The notes under the pieces: model-generated
Database searches by the model: none
What the model was told of the DNA's origin: nothing
Seen by the model: the letters and a program-made list of their open reading frames with translations, nothing else
Program-made: the position numbers and the translations under genes
Shown here: positions 1 to 10,620 of the stretch, in pieces
Position numbering within the stretch: the first letter of the stretch is position 1
Layout of the letters: each line of letters begins with the position of its first letter
Assembly: GCA_030407315.1 (NCBI GenBank)
Contig: JALQPE010002057.1
Location: 1 to 64,000, forward strand
Source: Asparagopsis taxiformis
Taxonomy: Eukaryota; Rhodophyta; Florideophyceae; Bonnemaisoniales; Bonnemaisoniaceae
Direction of reading: 5' to 3'
DNA: 64,000 bases

Positions 1-617
1 AACATCCTTTCCAGTCTCCATTGAAGACTGCCATATTTCTTGCGACCCTTTCAGCACCACACAGCGAATTGTATCGTCCCAAGAAGCAGAAGCAAGCATA
101 CTCCCATCATTGTTCAGCGCCAAGTATATTTGTTTGGCATGAGCAGTTAGTATACTACAAACCGGCTCTAGCGGCGTGCATCCCATGACTGGATCGTCCC
201 ATTCTCGAAACCGGAAAAGAAAACGTCTCCAGCTCGACTAACTGTCAAGGAGGAAACTTTGTCACTCAGTACATTGACAGTTCTGCTTTCTCCACTCTCC
301 ACGTCTAGTACTAACAACCTTCCGTTGCTAGTGTGGAGCACAACATGTTGCTGATGGAAAACGTGCAGGGACTGGATGGCCTCAGCCACTGAGAGTATGT
401 TCAACTGGAAAGATCTCACTCGTTTGTTGCTTTCCCATTCATAGACTTCACCGTTTTCACACCACGAATAAAGCAATCCTGATGTCCGGTCCACAGTTAA
501 TCCGTGAACTGCACTTGTATGCCTTCCATCCAGCACGCGTTTCATCGTCTCATCAGTTGCACTCATCACCAACAATTCTCCACTTCTCCCACCAACCACA
601 ACCTCATCTTCTTCCAT
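1..617 (-). pseudogene. WD40-repeat protein fragment with a frame break
   Basis: The minus strand reads as consecutive WD40-type blades from a Met at 617. Typical ends are visible, such as the GxxxGxVYEWE, NGTIQSWDAR and SASWDDTIR patterns. The reading frame stops with TAG at about 168, just after the SWDARR blade end. The next blade, containing LTAHAKQIYLALNNDG, continues in another frame to the window edge, so one base has been lost near 165-170 (decay or sequence error). The propeller is incomplete on both sides. Upstream of 617 the frame stays open to 722 but looks non-coding, and an intron acceptor (CCACAG) just before the Met is possible. WD40 proteins are scaffolds; the spacing loosely recalls actin-interacting protein 1, but I cannot assign a family. 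This is the only ordinary host-type gene in the window. Confidence 0.6.
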
Positions 618-1264
618 TCTGTGGATTATGCTCGAGTACAGTATACAGTGACGCTTTATACAATTATGCAGCATATGACTTACGTCATAATAGGTAGTAT
701 ATGGTCTGTGTACAGAGTACAACTGTACGCCCTGCGATAACTAATCAAACTGATTAGCTGTACATTCACTACCGGCGGCCGCCGCCGCTTCTATGTTACT
801 AATAAAGCTATCTGTTCGCGTTGCGTCTCTGAGACGAGACAACAACGATTAAGGAATTACCAACCAAGACCCAAGTTCAACAAGCATTCTAGCATTTACT
901 TGTTAGTCCAGCATTTGCTGATGTCCGGAGACGGAAGTAATCGCTGATTAATAGCTCGAGACATTCGTGCGTTAAGACCCACGCAGCGTATTATCATACG
1001 CATACGGATGCATCAGCGTTTTGAAGGAGAAGAGAAACAAGTCTGACCAACACCGCGCCAGCCAGACCTTTGGACCGCAACGTGTTGCTCACACTAATAT
1101 TGCTAGAGGACGACCACTCCACGGCGTTTACTCGTCGAGATTGTAACGGAGAGCAATAATTGTACACCTCTGTTAAGGTTGTACTCAGACTTTGGGTGAT
1201 TTTTCGACAGTTATAACTGTCCCACTGCAGCTGCACAGTCAGGGACAATTTAAATCACAAGAAG
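618..1264. other. Non-coding spacer between WD40 fragment and copia remnant
   Basis: No convincing coding frame is seen. There is a CG-rich patch near 771-789 and AT-rich flanks. It may contain a degraded LTR of the following copia element, but no second copy is available for comparison. Confidence 0.4.
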
Positions 1265-1823
1265 TATGGCAGAAGACTCCGAATCAAAGATGACCTAGGC
1301 GACCCACACCATCCAGGAAAGAATGCATCCGATGCAGATATTAAAGCATATATTAATTCGATCACAGCTTACTCCGATGAAATGCTAAATTGTCTTGCTC
1401 ATCATGGATTCTACGGAGAAGAATTATGGATCCAATTCACTTGCACGTTCAGATCAATCACGATCAAATTTCCTTCCGAATCTTCAAGCTGTTTCTTAGA
1501 CCAAACACCTCCGCACAAATGGCGTATTTGTAGAGCAGAAGCGTGGTTATCCCGCAACAAGGCTCTAGTCGATTGCCTGTTTGTACCTGACTTCATCCCT
1601 TCACTCAAGAGAACGAAAATGATGTCGCAGAGTTGCAAGAGGAAATTACAAGCAGAAAGGAATCTGAGGACCCAGAGTCATATGATCCGACATACACCAA
1701 GGATCCCGGTATGACCCCCGAGATCAGATCAGTGGTCACTGCTCCTCTTACCACTACCAAGACGTTACCCCCACGACCGAAACTGGAAGGCCGAACACCA
1801 GAAGTAGTTCAGTCAACTCTCTC

Positions 1824-2246
1824 ATGAGAGCATACGCAAATCAACCAAAGTTCTCAGGTTTATTTACCGAAGATTTTGAAGCGTCAATTGAACAGTACGA
1901 GACACTGTGCTCACTTTGCGAGGTTAGAGGCGATCAAAGGGCGAAAGCATTCCCAGTGATGTTAACTGGATCGGAATTCTCGCATTATAACCGTTCGTAT
2001 GGAAAGAGTAACCTTTCATACCAAGAGCTCGTGGAAGCGTTCCGTTCGTGGTACAACAGCGAAGAACAACGTTATAGACTGCTGCAAGATTGGCAAAGGC
2101 CATCACTAATACGAGAAATGGAACAACAGCAGGACAAGAGCGAGCTGCACGTATTCCAAGAACTGGCAGACAAGCTAACAAAGATCCAAACCAGTTGCAT
2201 AGATCATATCACGATCCACGATTCTTGCGTGATCAACTTCTTGTAG
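1824..2246 (+). pseudogene. copia Gag remnant
   Basis: A 140-residue frame shows the retrotransposon Gag pattern: FSGL, then an aromatic and acidic helix region with EQYETLC, QRAKAFPVML and LVEAFRSWYNSEEQR. Frames before (1265-1823) and after (to about 2310) appear to belong to the same gene, joined by frameshifts. An ATG at 1265 opens a frame that stops after about ten codons. It would form the virus-like particle shell if intact; here it is non-functional. Confidence 0.65.
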
Positions 2247-2309
2247 CTGCCGATGTGCCACACATACGCAGATCATTAATAGATAAGCCCGAGTACGCCA
2301 CAGGAGGCC

Positions 2310-2954
2310 ATGCAAAGGATTGCTACACTATTATCTTCCGAACCACGGTCAGCAGGTGCGTATCATACAGACGGATACCCGGACGAGGCAATGTACGGTA
2401 TAGGAAGACGTTTTGGCGGGAAAGCCAAAAATGGGATTAGAGGCGGATCACGAAAGAAGAAAACGTTCCGACAGGCACTGGCATCCGTTGGACGGCTGTG
2501 GGTGTGCAAAGGAAAGCACCGCGCACGCGATCATCACACTTCCGCAGAGATTATTTCGGCGCTGAACAAGCTGAAGGAAAAAGGTGACAGTGTCATGCTT
2601 ACTGTGGAGAATTTGGAGGACATACAAGACGCGTACGTCATGCAGAATGGCTCGGAAAGCGAGGATGAATCGCAAGATGACAACGCCAGCATTAATCTAC
2701 TCTCGCTTGGTAGAAATTCTATGTCCACGCATGACCACTCATGCACACACGAAGCATACTTGTCTAACGAAATGTTTCTGCACGGCAGATCTTTTGTCTC
2801 AGACAGAGAGCGGAGCATACGGAAAATCGACGCCGAACTCAAGACCGGCGAGATCAGTCGATTCAACGGCATTATAATCGATACCGGTGCGAATCATCCG
2901 CGATGTGTATTCAGCAGTATCGAGTTTACTGTGATGAGTTCATGGCTCCAATGA
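2310..2954 (+). pseudogene. copia zinc-knuckle region and aspartic protease remnant
   Basis: This 214-residue frame holds a degraded zinc knuckle (WVCKGKHRARDHH; only part of the CCHC set is left). An acidic linker follows, then FNGIIIDTGANH with the DTGA catalytic signature of retroviral-type aspartic proteases. The frame stops soon after, at a point where the protease should continue; 3055-3321 may hold the rest in another frame. Protease upstream of integrase fits a copia element. Confidence 0.65.
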
Positions 2955-3314
2955 AAATTAACTCAAGGAGAACTCAGGACTAAAGGGGATCGGTGGGAAG
3001 AGCGACGCAATTGGCACAGCAATTATTCCAATACCATTCCACCACCTTGATCTCGTGATTGATGTGAAGTTCAACATAATGAGAAACCACTGTCCAACCC
3101 TTCTGTGTCTCCGCGACATGATACAAAAAGGACTAGATCTCAGCATCCAGGAAAGGTGCATATCGTACAAGCACAAGACTCAGAGCCTTGTACTGGACAA
3201 CTATTTCCTCAAGCACATATGGAAACCCGGCGACATCGCATACGCGTTGTACACAGATGAGCGCGCCGCCTACACCGCGTATTTGGACATCCAACGGTTT
3301 CGGCATTCGCGAAA

Positions 3315-4324
3315 TTGCTGAAGACAGTGAACCCCAATGAGTTTAATTCAGACGTTAAGCAAGCGATACAGGCTATCACACGAGGATGTGAAACATGCGG
3401 TAAGCTTTCCGCGAAGCCACGTCGCTTCAAAGTATCCATCGGTAGTGACAACTTGCGCTTCAATCACGTCGTCGCAATAGATCTCGTCATGCTCGTAGGA
3501 AAGTCCGTCCTACATGCGGTTTGCGAAGCAACGCACTACAATGCTGCAACATTTCTGCGAAACAACACGGCAGAGGAAACATGGAAGGCGCTATTACGAT
3601 GTTGGACGAGAGTGTACCTTGGACCGCCCGATTTCCTGCGAATTGATCAAGGATCAAACTTTGTCGCCTAGCATTTTCGCGACTGTGTGGATGCAGACGG
3701 GATCACATTGTTAGAAGCACCGATCGAGTCACCAAACACAATGTCGCACGTAGAGCGTTATCATGCGCCATTGAGAGCCGCATTCCAAAAGATCCGCGAA
3801 TCAATGCCACGAGCAGAAAGTGACGCCGATTGTATCCAGCTCGCAGTGAAAGCTGTCAACGACACTATCGGACCAGAGGGACTATGTCCGACGATCCTAG
3901 TCTATGGTACAATCCCCCGCCCACCCCGCCGCACCCCCGCAAAAACACAATTAGAAAGAGGAAGAGCACTTGACTGTGCAATGGACGAAGTGAGAAAAGA
4001 GCAGGCCAAACGCCGCGTGGCTTTTGCGCTGAGACACCCAGGAAGTCCTAAAGCGAACGAGCAGGAGATCTAGCTACACAGACTCCCTTCAGGTCCCCTG
4101 TACGCGTGTATCGGGACAAATCAAAGCAGTGGGAGGGTCCGTTTCCGCTTGTTAGTGTTGTTAGTGTGGAGGGACGCACCGCAGTCGTGCAGTTACCGCA
4201 CGGAAGGAAGATCTTCCGCTCTACAGTCGTGAAGAGTGCCGGAAGCAGTCCTCCGAAAGAAATTTGGTGTGAGGGGAGAGACCAATGCGGAGATGATGGA
4301 CAGAAAAACTCGTTCCACTTCTGA
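3315..4324 (+). pseudogene. copia integrase remnant (three frames)
   Basis: Three adjoining frames (3315-3671, 3687-4073, 4106-4324) make up an integrase. The first contains a CxxC of the N-terminal zinc domain (GCETCGKL), the first catalytic Asp in HVVAIDLVML, and the second in LRIDQGSNF. After a stop at about 3671 the next frame supplies the catalytic Glu in MSHVERYHAPLRAAFQKIR. The last frame holds a C-terminal beta region (YRDKSKQWEGPF and PHGRKIFRSTVV). At least two stops or shifts kill the gene. It would catalyse cDNA insertion. Confidence 0.7.
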
Positions 4325-4388
4325 ACAATCCACAATAGATACTGGGCAGGCTAATTCCATATTGGAAATTACTCCAAAACATTAATCA

Positions 4389-4842
4389 ATGGGATATTCG
4401 AAACGCCAGATCATATTTTCAGTACCGACGACGACGACGGCACACACACACATTAGCCACAGCCGCCAACAAGAACTAAATGGACTACGAGAGAGAGGAA
4501 CCTTCGACATCGTAGACAGATGCAGTATCCCTAAGGGCATACGTATCTATGGTTCAAGATGGATTGATACACTCAAGAATGTGAATGGAACGACTGTGCA
4601 CAAATCGCGACTCGTCGCTCAGAACTACCGCGACAAAGGCGCTGCGACAATCGCTACTAAATCACCAACTGTGAGTCGTATGGGACAGCGAGTTGCCGTC
4701 TCCACCGCCGTACTTTTTCCCGATCATCGCTGCTATGTCCGAGATGTATCCCAAGCGTACATCCAGAGCACATCCCCCCTCGAGCGATCCGGTATCTTCG
4801 CGCCCCACCCGAAATGGAACTACAAGATGATCAAGTACTGCT
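4389..4842 (+). pseudogene. copia reverse transcriptase, N-terminal part only
   Basis: The frame has the copia-type RT start: LRERGTFDIVDR, GSRWIDTLKN, KSRLVAQNYRDKG, SPTVSR and RDVSQAYIQS. The polymerase active site (YxDD) is absent because the gene is cut at 4842 by the family A gypsy LTR. RNase H is also missing. The lost 3' part should lie beyond the outer element, outside the window. Confidence 0.75.
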
Positions 4843-5502
4843 TGTAGTAGGTAGAAAATCCGCAAAGCGGCAAAACCACCCTACAGGTGTCCCGAGCTTC
4901 GGTAGCGTGGTAGAGCAAGCGAATCTTGCGTCAACCGCCAATGGCGAGTATACCACGAAAGGTCTTCCGGTAGTGCCGGGTGAAGGTTGGGGGTGCTCAC
5001 GCACGAAGTGCGTATTGATGGAGCGAAAGACGTAACCCGTCGAGCTGTATAGCTAAAGCTAATTCGTCCTGGAAGGATGGAATAGAGCAATGCAAACACT
5101 GTTCAGTGGAGTCGTAAATTCCACGTGAGTTTACGTTACCTCTAAAAGGTTAAGCACTCTGGCTAATCCAGAGGCGTTTTATACTAGTCTAAGTTACTGT
5201 AAAAAGTTAGGGTAGGTAGACAGTTAGGAATAAATATCCTTATGTGCACCAATCAGATCCCTGATTATGGCGACTGCGGGAGCCCGCGAGATCACCAACT
5301 GTTAGTGTTACAGTGTAAAGTTAGCTGAGTCAGCTTAGTTAAAATTTGCCCCTTGTGGGGTCTTTAATTGTCCCAGTGGGTCCATTCCCTTGACTTGGGC
5401 GAGATACAGCGAGGCTGTTTCTATTGGTCAGTCCCGACCCGGGGTCATCCAATAGGATGTTGACACGACCCCACCAGGGCAGACCACCGCGTGGTATGAC
5501 AT
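4843..5502 (-). repeat. 3' LTR of family A gypsy element
   Basis: Boundaries are inferred without a second copy. The left end TGTAGTAGGT at 4843 matches the family B LTR end (TGTAGGACC), and the right end GGTATGACA at 5502 abuts the polypurine tract. Read on the minus strand it starts TGTCATACC and ends CTACTACA, giving the usual TG...CA. Length is 660 bp. Confidence 0.65.
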
Positions 5503-5516
5503 CGCCCCCTCCTAAG
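5503..5516 (-). other. Polypurine tract of family A element
   Basis: The minus strand reads TTAGGAGGGGGCGA immediately upstream of the LTR start TGTCAT. This is the expected plus-strand primer site. Confidence 0.65.
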
Positions 5517-5978
5517 CCAATTGTCGTCCCGACAATTCCAAAAATCTACTGATTTTAAATTTCCAAATTATTTCCACCGCCGTGGCCGGCCAACCGGATA
5601 AAATTTGACCGCCAAAATTTGGCTGATATTTATCCGTGCACACGGTTCCACTCCCGAGCGTCGCTCATCATCTGAGTAGTAACGACCTTTCAGGTTTGCG
5701 TCCTTTCACCGGCGTTGCCGTGTTGTCAAACGTTGTTCTACCTCCGGTCCTGCCGGTTTGCGAAGCGATCTCGCCTGGCGATTCAAGTCTTGTGCCTCGC
5801 TGAGGTTTGCGCGCGTGATACGCGATTTTTCTTGCGTTAAGGGTAATACCCGCCTTGCGTTCTTCCGCGGCGTCCCTTCGGGATTCAAGAAAGACCTCAC
5901 GCCTGTGGCGACCGTACGGCTTGTCTGTTGCGTTGCTTCTGACTCCAGTGGAGTATTTAAGGACTGCTGTTACTCAGC

Positions 5979-8187
5979 ATGGTCGATCGCATTAACAGCC
6001 CGACAGGCAACATGCCAACACGTTCTACGCGGGCGGCTTCCCGCCGTCAAACAACCCGCCATCAGGCGTCGCGCGCCCTTCGACTCCAACCCCGGCGACG
6101 CCGACAACTAACCCTTCCGCTTCCGCTGCTGGCGTTCCAGCTTCTTCTTCTCAACCACCGGATTCCGGTTCAACCTGCGAAGTTCGCAGGCTAAACCCTC
6201 TACAGGGACTGGTCAAGAACAGGCGAAGACACCTTCGGCCGCTCACCGTCCGCCGAGTCCCTCACCTGAGGTTACGCCTCGTAAAGACAATCCCGGTAAA
6301 CCGGTTGTGCTGCCTTCGGTAGTTCCGCCCCCAAGCGACCCTCATCCTGAGGTAGAAGAAGTTGAAGTTCAACGGGATACCCCGCGTTCACCGCCATCGG
6401 GCAAGCAAGGGACTCCCCAGCCTTCGCGCCGCACGCCGGAACCGGCAGAAATTATCGTTGACGCTGCTGCTGCTTCGCAGCCCAGTTCGACCCCAGCGAC
6501 TTCTGCCGCTCCTGCTGTCACAGGCCGTTCCATCGTTCCCCGTCCATCGGAGTATCCGGATCCTTATGCGAAACCTCGCTCGTCCACACGGAATCCCGTT
6601 ACGGCTGAGCCGGTTAAGTCCAAGAATCCTTACGAGGACTTATACAGCCGTAATCGGCAATTCATCATCGATGCGCGAAACCGCAAGGCGGCCGAAGAAG
6701 CGGGTCGCGGGCTGGTTGCCAGCAATTCGACGCGAGCCGCGTATGGGTCCGGTGGATATGAGACGGTGCAACCGCAAGGAAGACAAGGTCAGTTGGTAGA
6801 TCCGTACCAAAAACCAGCTCCTGCTGTTACGGCTGCGCCGACTTATTCATCGCCCAAGCGGGTTCCGGCTCCTTCCGCCGATTGGCGTCGCGAAGGCGAA
6901 TTTTATCCTTCGAATGCTTCGGAGCTCATGGTCTTTGACTCACATGAGTTGCCTTTTTCAAGGTATTTGAGAGCTCCGTGGGAGTATTACCCTTTTGCGC
7001 GCCTGCCCCTACGGGAGTTTTTAAGCGAGGACGTTACCGACTTACGTCGAGACCTCCGTCTCATGGCAGGTGTTAAACACCGTGATACCCATGCGCTGCA
7101 TAACAGCTGGTCGGCTTATGCCCAATTGCCGTCGTGTCGGCCGATGCGACATTTCCGTGTACCACACACGTTGCTGTGCGACCGCACCTTTCTTCTTCAC
7201 CCAGGCGATGCCTTGTACGTTGAGCGGATGAACCGTCGATTGTTCGAGTCACACTCGGATCAAGGGAGCGTCCCCGACTTACCTATCGTTAGGTCAAGAT
7301 GGTTTGCGTATCCGCCCCGCCCGGATACCGGTATGTTGGAACATCACATGCGTGTACACGCGCGTCACCTAACCCGGTCTACCGGTTTGCAAGTGTCGTC
7401 ACTTGACTACCGAGTGTTCGGTTACCGAGCTAATCGGAGCATAGACCATCGCACTGCGAACTTGGTGGTACCTACAGCAGAGCTGAATTCGACGTTGGAA
7501 GATTCCCGATGGGAAGGCGAGAACTCACCGCCCTTGTGTTTGCCCATTGGGGATACACCAGCGATGCTGTATTTCCACAGTGTGGTAGAGGCGGATCCCC
7601 GTCCTTGGGTGAAGCCTCGGTTTTTGGACTATGTCCTGTTAGAGCGAGAGCTCATGATTGGTTTGGAATTGGCTCGTCTCGTAGAGACTAGAGGGTTCCT
7701 CCCGGTATTGGCCAAACACTTGGCAGAGTCGGCTATCACGACGTGGAAGACATTCCATGAGATGCCGTTATCACCGGTTGTACCGAAGACGCGTAGCGTA
7801 GATGTGAAGGTTATCATCGACCTCCTCGAGGCTTCTTACAAGACCACCGATGGTATAGAGGAGATTGCTTGTACAATCGAAGGCGTTGCGCCCGAGAAGA
7901 TCTTCCTTTACTCGCATCCGAGTTTGCCCTTCAAACCGGCGAAGGCCGCGGCGTATACTACCCGGGACGGGACTGTGGTTGAGACTCCTCCGTTTCGTCG
8001 GGACGGTGAATTTGCCGAGGACGGCTATCTTACGGTCGACCCGCCAAGTTACTCCGACGGAGATTTGGAGGACTACATGTACAAACCCGAACGGGAGATG
8101 CACGTTCCACGCCCTGGGCGTTCGACACCTGCTGGTCATTATCGTCCAGCCGATTCCGGCGTCTCCCTCATCCAACTGCTCCTGTAG
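5979..8187 (+). pseudogene. Antisense accessory protein of family A gypsy, N-terminal and central region
   Basis: This gene lies on the strand opposite to gag-pol, between the 3' LTR and the chromodomain. The start is at 5979 or 6011 (MPTRSTRAAS), with frame changes near 6060 and 6175. From 6307 the frame is open for 626 residues: a Pro/Ser/Ala-rich tail of about 200 residues, then a globular part rich in Trp, Tyr and Arg (FSRYLRAPWEYYPFARL, SRWFAYPPRP, WEGENSPPLCLPIGDTP). The length, the lack of simple repeats and the restored frame after each break argue for a real protein. No known domain is recognised. Family B has a gene in the same place and orientation with the same architecture, which suggests an element-borne accessory function, not env (env would be in the sense strand). 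Confidence 0.6.
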
Positions 8188-9194
8188 AGCCAGCTTCTTA
8201 CGAAGCGATGGAACCCCCGGCAGTTGTCCCTCCACCAGCCCCACTGGATCTTTCTCGCTCTACCCGTCCGGGTCTTCCGGCTTCTACGGCAGCGCCGTTT
8301 CTGTCACCAGACCGTCAATCCGGTCAGTCACTCGAGGATGACGGTACGGTCGGTCGTGCTACCGCTCGCGCGGATGTTCTTGGATCCAGTTTGTCTGCGG
8401 CGCAGTTATTATCGGTTACGAATGTGCGCCAATTGGCGGATAGTCTTGGTGATGGCCAACTTTCGTCGGTGTTTCATCCACGGGATGACGGTTACCCCGT
8501 TCGCAATGCGTTGGATACTTTGGCGTTAACGTGTGTCACGTTGGGTACTCGGTACAAGGAAAGTCGCGAGCGACGGGATGCTGCAGTAACGCGCTATCGC
8601 GCAGAGCGTACAGGTCGCCGCTTAGCGGAAGAGAAGGTGTCAAAATTGGAAAAGGACTTAACTGCGAGGCAGAAGACGTTCGATGAACTAGTGACAAGAG
8701 TCCGAGAGCTTGAGGAAGAATTGCGCTTAGCGCGTAGGCGCATACCGCATGAGCGGGGTAGGGATACGACACACGCCCTGGAGACTCCAGCTAGTATTCA
8801 ACCTCGAGGAGGGATATCCGGTCGTCGTCGGGATCGTTCTCCCGCTGAGCGCGACGATGGTCGAAATGTCCGCCCCCGGCGCGCTTCTCCAGTTAACACG
8901 ACTCCGCCGTTGCTTCAGCGCATCGAAGCACGGGATCCCGTGAGGGAGGAGTCTCCGGATATGTCCGATGAGGTGGTCACTAATTCTCCGACGGTATCGG
9001 TTCCTTCAGTCCCTGCTGTGCCTCATCATCGCCCACCGGCTCGTTTAACCACTTCCCGTCGGGATGCTGGACGCATTCGTCCTCGCGACACTCGTCGTTC
9101 TACGGCTCAACATCCGACCAACCGGTCATTGAGGCCAACCTCTTCCTACCCTTCGCATCAGCGCCCCCGTCCCTCCGACAACTTCCGACGTTAG
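8155..9194 (+). pseudogene. Antisense accessory protein of family A gypsy, C-terminal coiled-coil part
   Basis: The frame change near 8155 moves reading from the upstream frame to this one, which is open through 9194 (Met at 8208). It starts with a proline-rich stretch, then has a strong heptad coiled coil (about 8560-8750: RYKESRERRDAAV, LAEEKVSKLEKDL, LVTRVRELEEELRLARRR). The tail is basic and Arg/Ser/Pro-rich. A globular core followed by a coiled coil is the same layout as the family B antisense gene, so the two frames probably encode one protein of about 1000 residues. Confidence 0.6.
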
Positions 9195-9524
9195 ACGTCT
9201 TCCTTCCGTAACCGGGTTTACCTTCTTATACGCATTTGCGTTTCACTCTCATGTTAGATCGTTCATCCATGCGCCGTGTGCGGCTTTGTCATGTCTCCCA
9301 TTAAAATTTGGAATGTTTTTGTTGTTTTTATGGAATTTTCTTCCGCCGATTGGCTTCATATTTCTACCGCTCGCGGTTTTTGTTATTTGGCCAACCCGAC
9401 GGGTGCTGTTCGTGGGGTCTTACCGGCTCAACCTTGTGGTCATTAGCGGTGACGCCGCGATCACTAGCCGTTCCTACTGACGCTCTTGCGTACAACAGCT
9501 TCGCTGTGGGGCAGCTCTGCCGTT
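9195..9524. other. Spacer between convergent antisense gene and pol
   Basis: No supported gene. The two transcription units of family A converge here, so 3' untranslated regions and termination signals are expected. No clear AATAAA was seen. Confidence 0.4.
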
Positions 9525-10067
9525 CTACTTACCACGCCTTTTGGCCGTTCGTCGTTTAGACGTTTTCTTACCCGCTTGGCGGTCAACTTTCCGGAAGTAC
9601 CGAGATATTTGCTCGTCTGGCACGTTGTGCCGTTGCGTCCACGTAGGGTCACGGTACCCGTACCACTTCACGAGGAACCATTCCTCCTGATCGTCGTCGA
9701 CGACATAATCGATCAAGTCGTCTATGGCGAATTCCTGTTCCTCAGGTGGTTCCAGGTTCTGGGAGACAGTTCCCGGTTCGGGTATAACCTCTTGGCTCGA
9801 CGAGCGTCGTCTGCTTCCGGTGTTGGCCGTGTCACCCGCAGGGTTTATCGGCTCAGCCGAAGTGGCTTCTTGGGATATTTCCATGCCGTGTGGTCGGCTT
9901 ATTCTTGTTTGTCGACGAGAGCGACTATTCTTCTTCGGACTTGTTCCGGTTGGTGCCTTATGGGTTGATCGGCGTAGCCGGGAGAACGTCTTGTTGGCGT
10001 CTTGGGAAGCAGGTTCCTGCATTGTGTCAAGAGTTTCATCCTCGGCGAGGTCAATTTGAGTGGACAT
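9525..10067 (-). pseudogene. Chromodomain at Pol C-terminus, family A
   Basis: A basic, Ser/Thr-rich linker is followed by a chromodomain: FAIDDLIDYVVDDDQEEW, then FLVKWYGYRDPTWTQR and a basic tail (GKKTSKRRTAKRRGK). Chromodomains at the end of integrase steer chromoviruses to marked chromatin. The aromatic cage can be read only in part. It belongs to the pol gene upstream but is in another frame, with a shift near 10070. Confidence 0.75.
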
Positions 10068-10620
10068 GGCTGTGAAGCAGCATTGTTATTACGACGTATG
10101 TCAGCCTGGGCCCCCTCCTCAAAGACGGTTCGTCTCGGACCGATACTCGGTGTGTTAGTTACGGAATTACCTTCAACCGCGGAGCGGGATGACAAAGGCT
10201 TGGTTACAGGGTGACCTGGGGGTTGTCCGGTGTGAAGAGGTACGCGCTGCGGACCTGATGTCTCGCGACGTAGTCGTTCTTCCGCCATAGTCGGCACCGT
10301 GTTGGCGGCTTGATCGTCGGTTCTTGCCGCAGGTACGGGTGCTCCGTTAGAAGTTAACCGTGAGTGCGGTATTTCCTGTTCAGGTTGTGGCGCATACGTC
10401 ACGCGGTCGTGGCTAACTTGTTCGACAAGTCCATCACGTTCAATATGGACGGTACGCCTACCGGCTTTAGCAACCTTAAAAGGTCCTTGCGCCAGTGGCG
10501 TCAACTTGTTTCGTTCCCGTACTTCGGGGTTGTCAAGGTAGACGTAGTCACCCTCCTGAAGGAGTCGTTTGGTCTTCCGGATCCTTCGGTCAAAGTCCCG
10601 TTTATAACGCGCTTGCGTGG
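9899..10620 (-). pseudogene. Integrase C-terminal region and linker, family A
   Basis: After a one-base loss near 10625, integrase continues in this frame with QARYKRDFDRRIRKTKR, LLQEGDYVYLD and KLTPLAQGPFKVAKAGRRTV. This is the GPY/F-like module typical of gypsy integrase ends. A low-complexity linker then leads toward the chromodomain, with another frame change near 10070. The same QARYKRDFDR motif occurs in family B at the same position. Confidence 0.7.

Larger units (their letters stand above)
1265..4842 (+). mobile_element. Decayed Ty1/copia-type LTR retrotransposon
   Basis: Plus-strand fragments occur in the order Gag, protease, integrase, reverse transcriptase. That order is diagnostic of Ty1/copia (Pseudoviridae); gypsy elements place integrase last. 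The frames are broken by many stops and shifts. The reverse transcriptase ends abruptly at 4842, where the LTR of the next element begins. No intact LTR pair was found. It is the oldest layer of the nest. Confidence 0.8.

Noticed and set aside
6362..6799. Second plus-strand gene within the antisense gene of family A
   Set aside because: It is an alternative frame of the Pro/Ser-rich region; the 6307 frame continues for 626 residues.
5979..9194. Envelope gene of an errantivirus-like element
   Set aside because: It is on the strand opposite to gag-pol, has no signal peptide or membrane anchor, and ends in a coiled coil.
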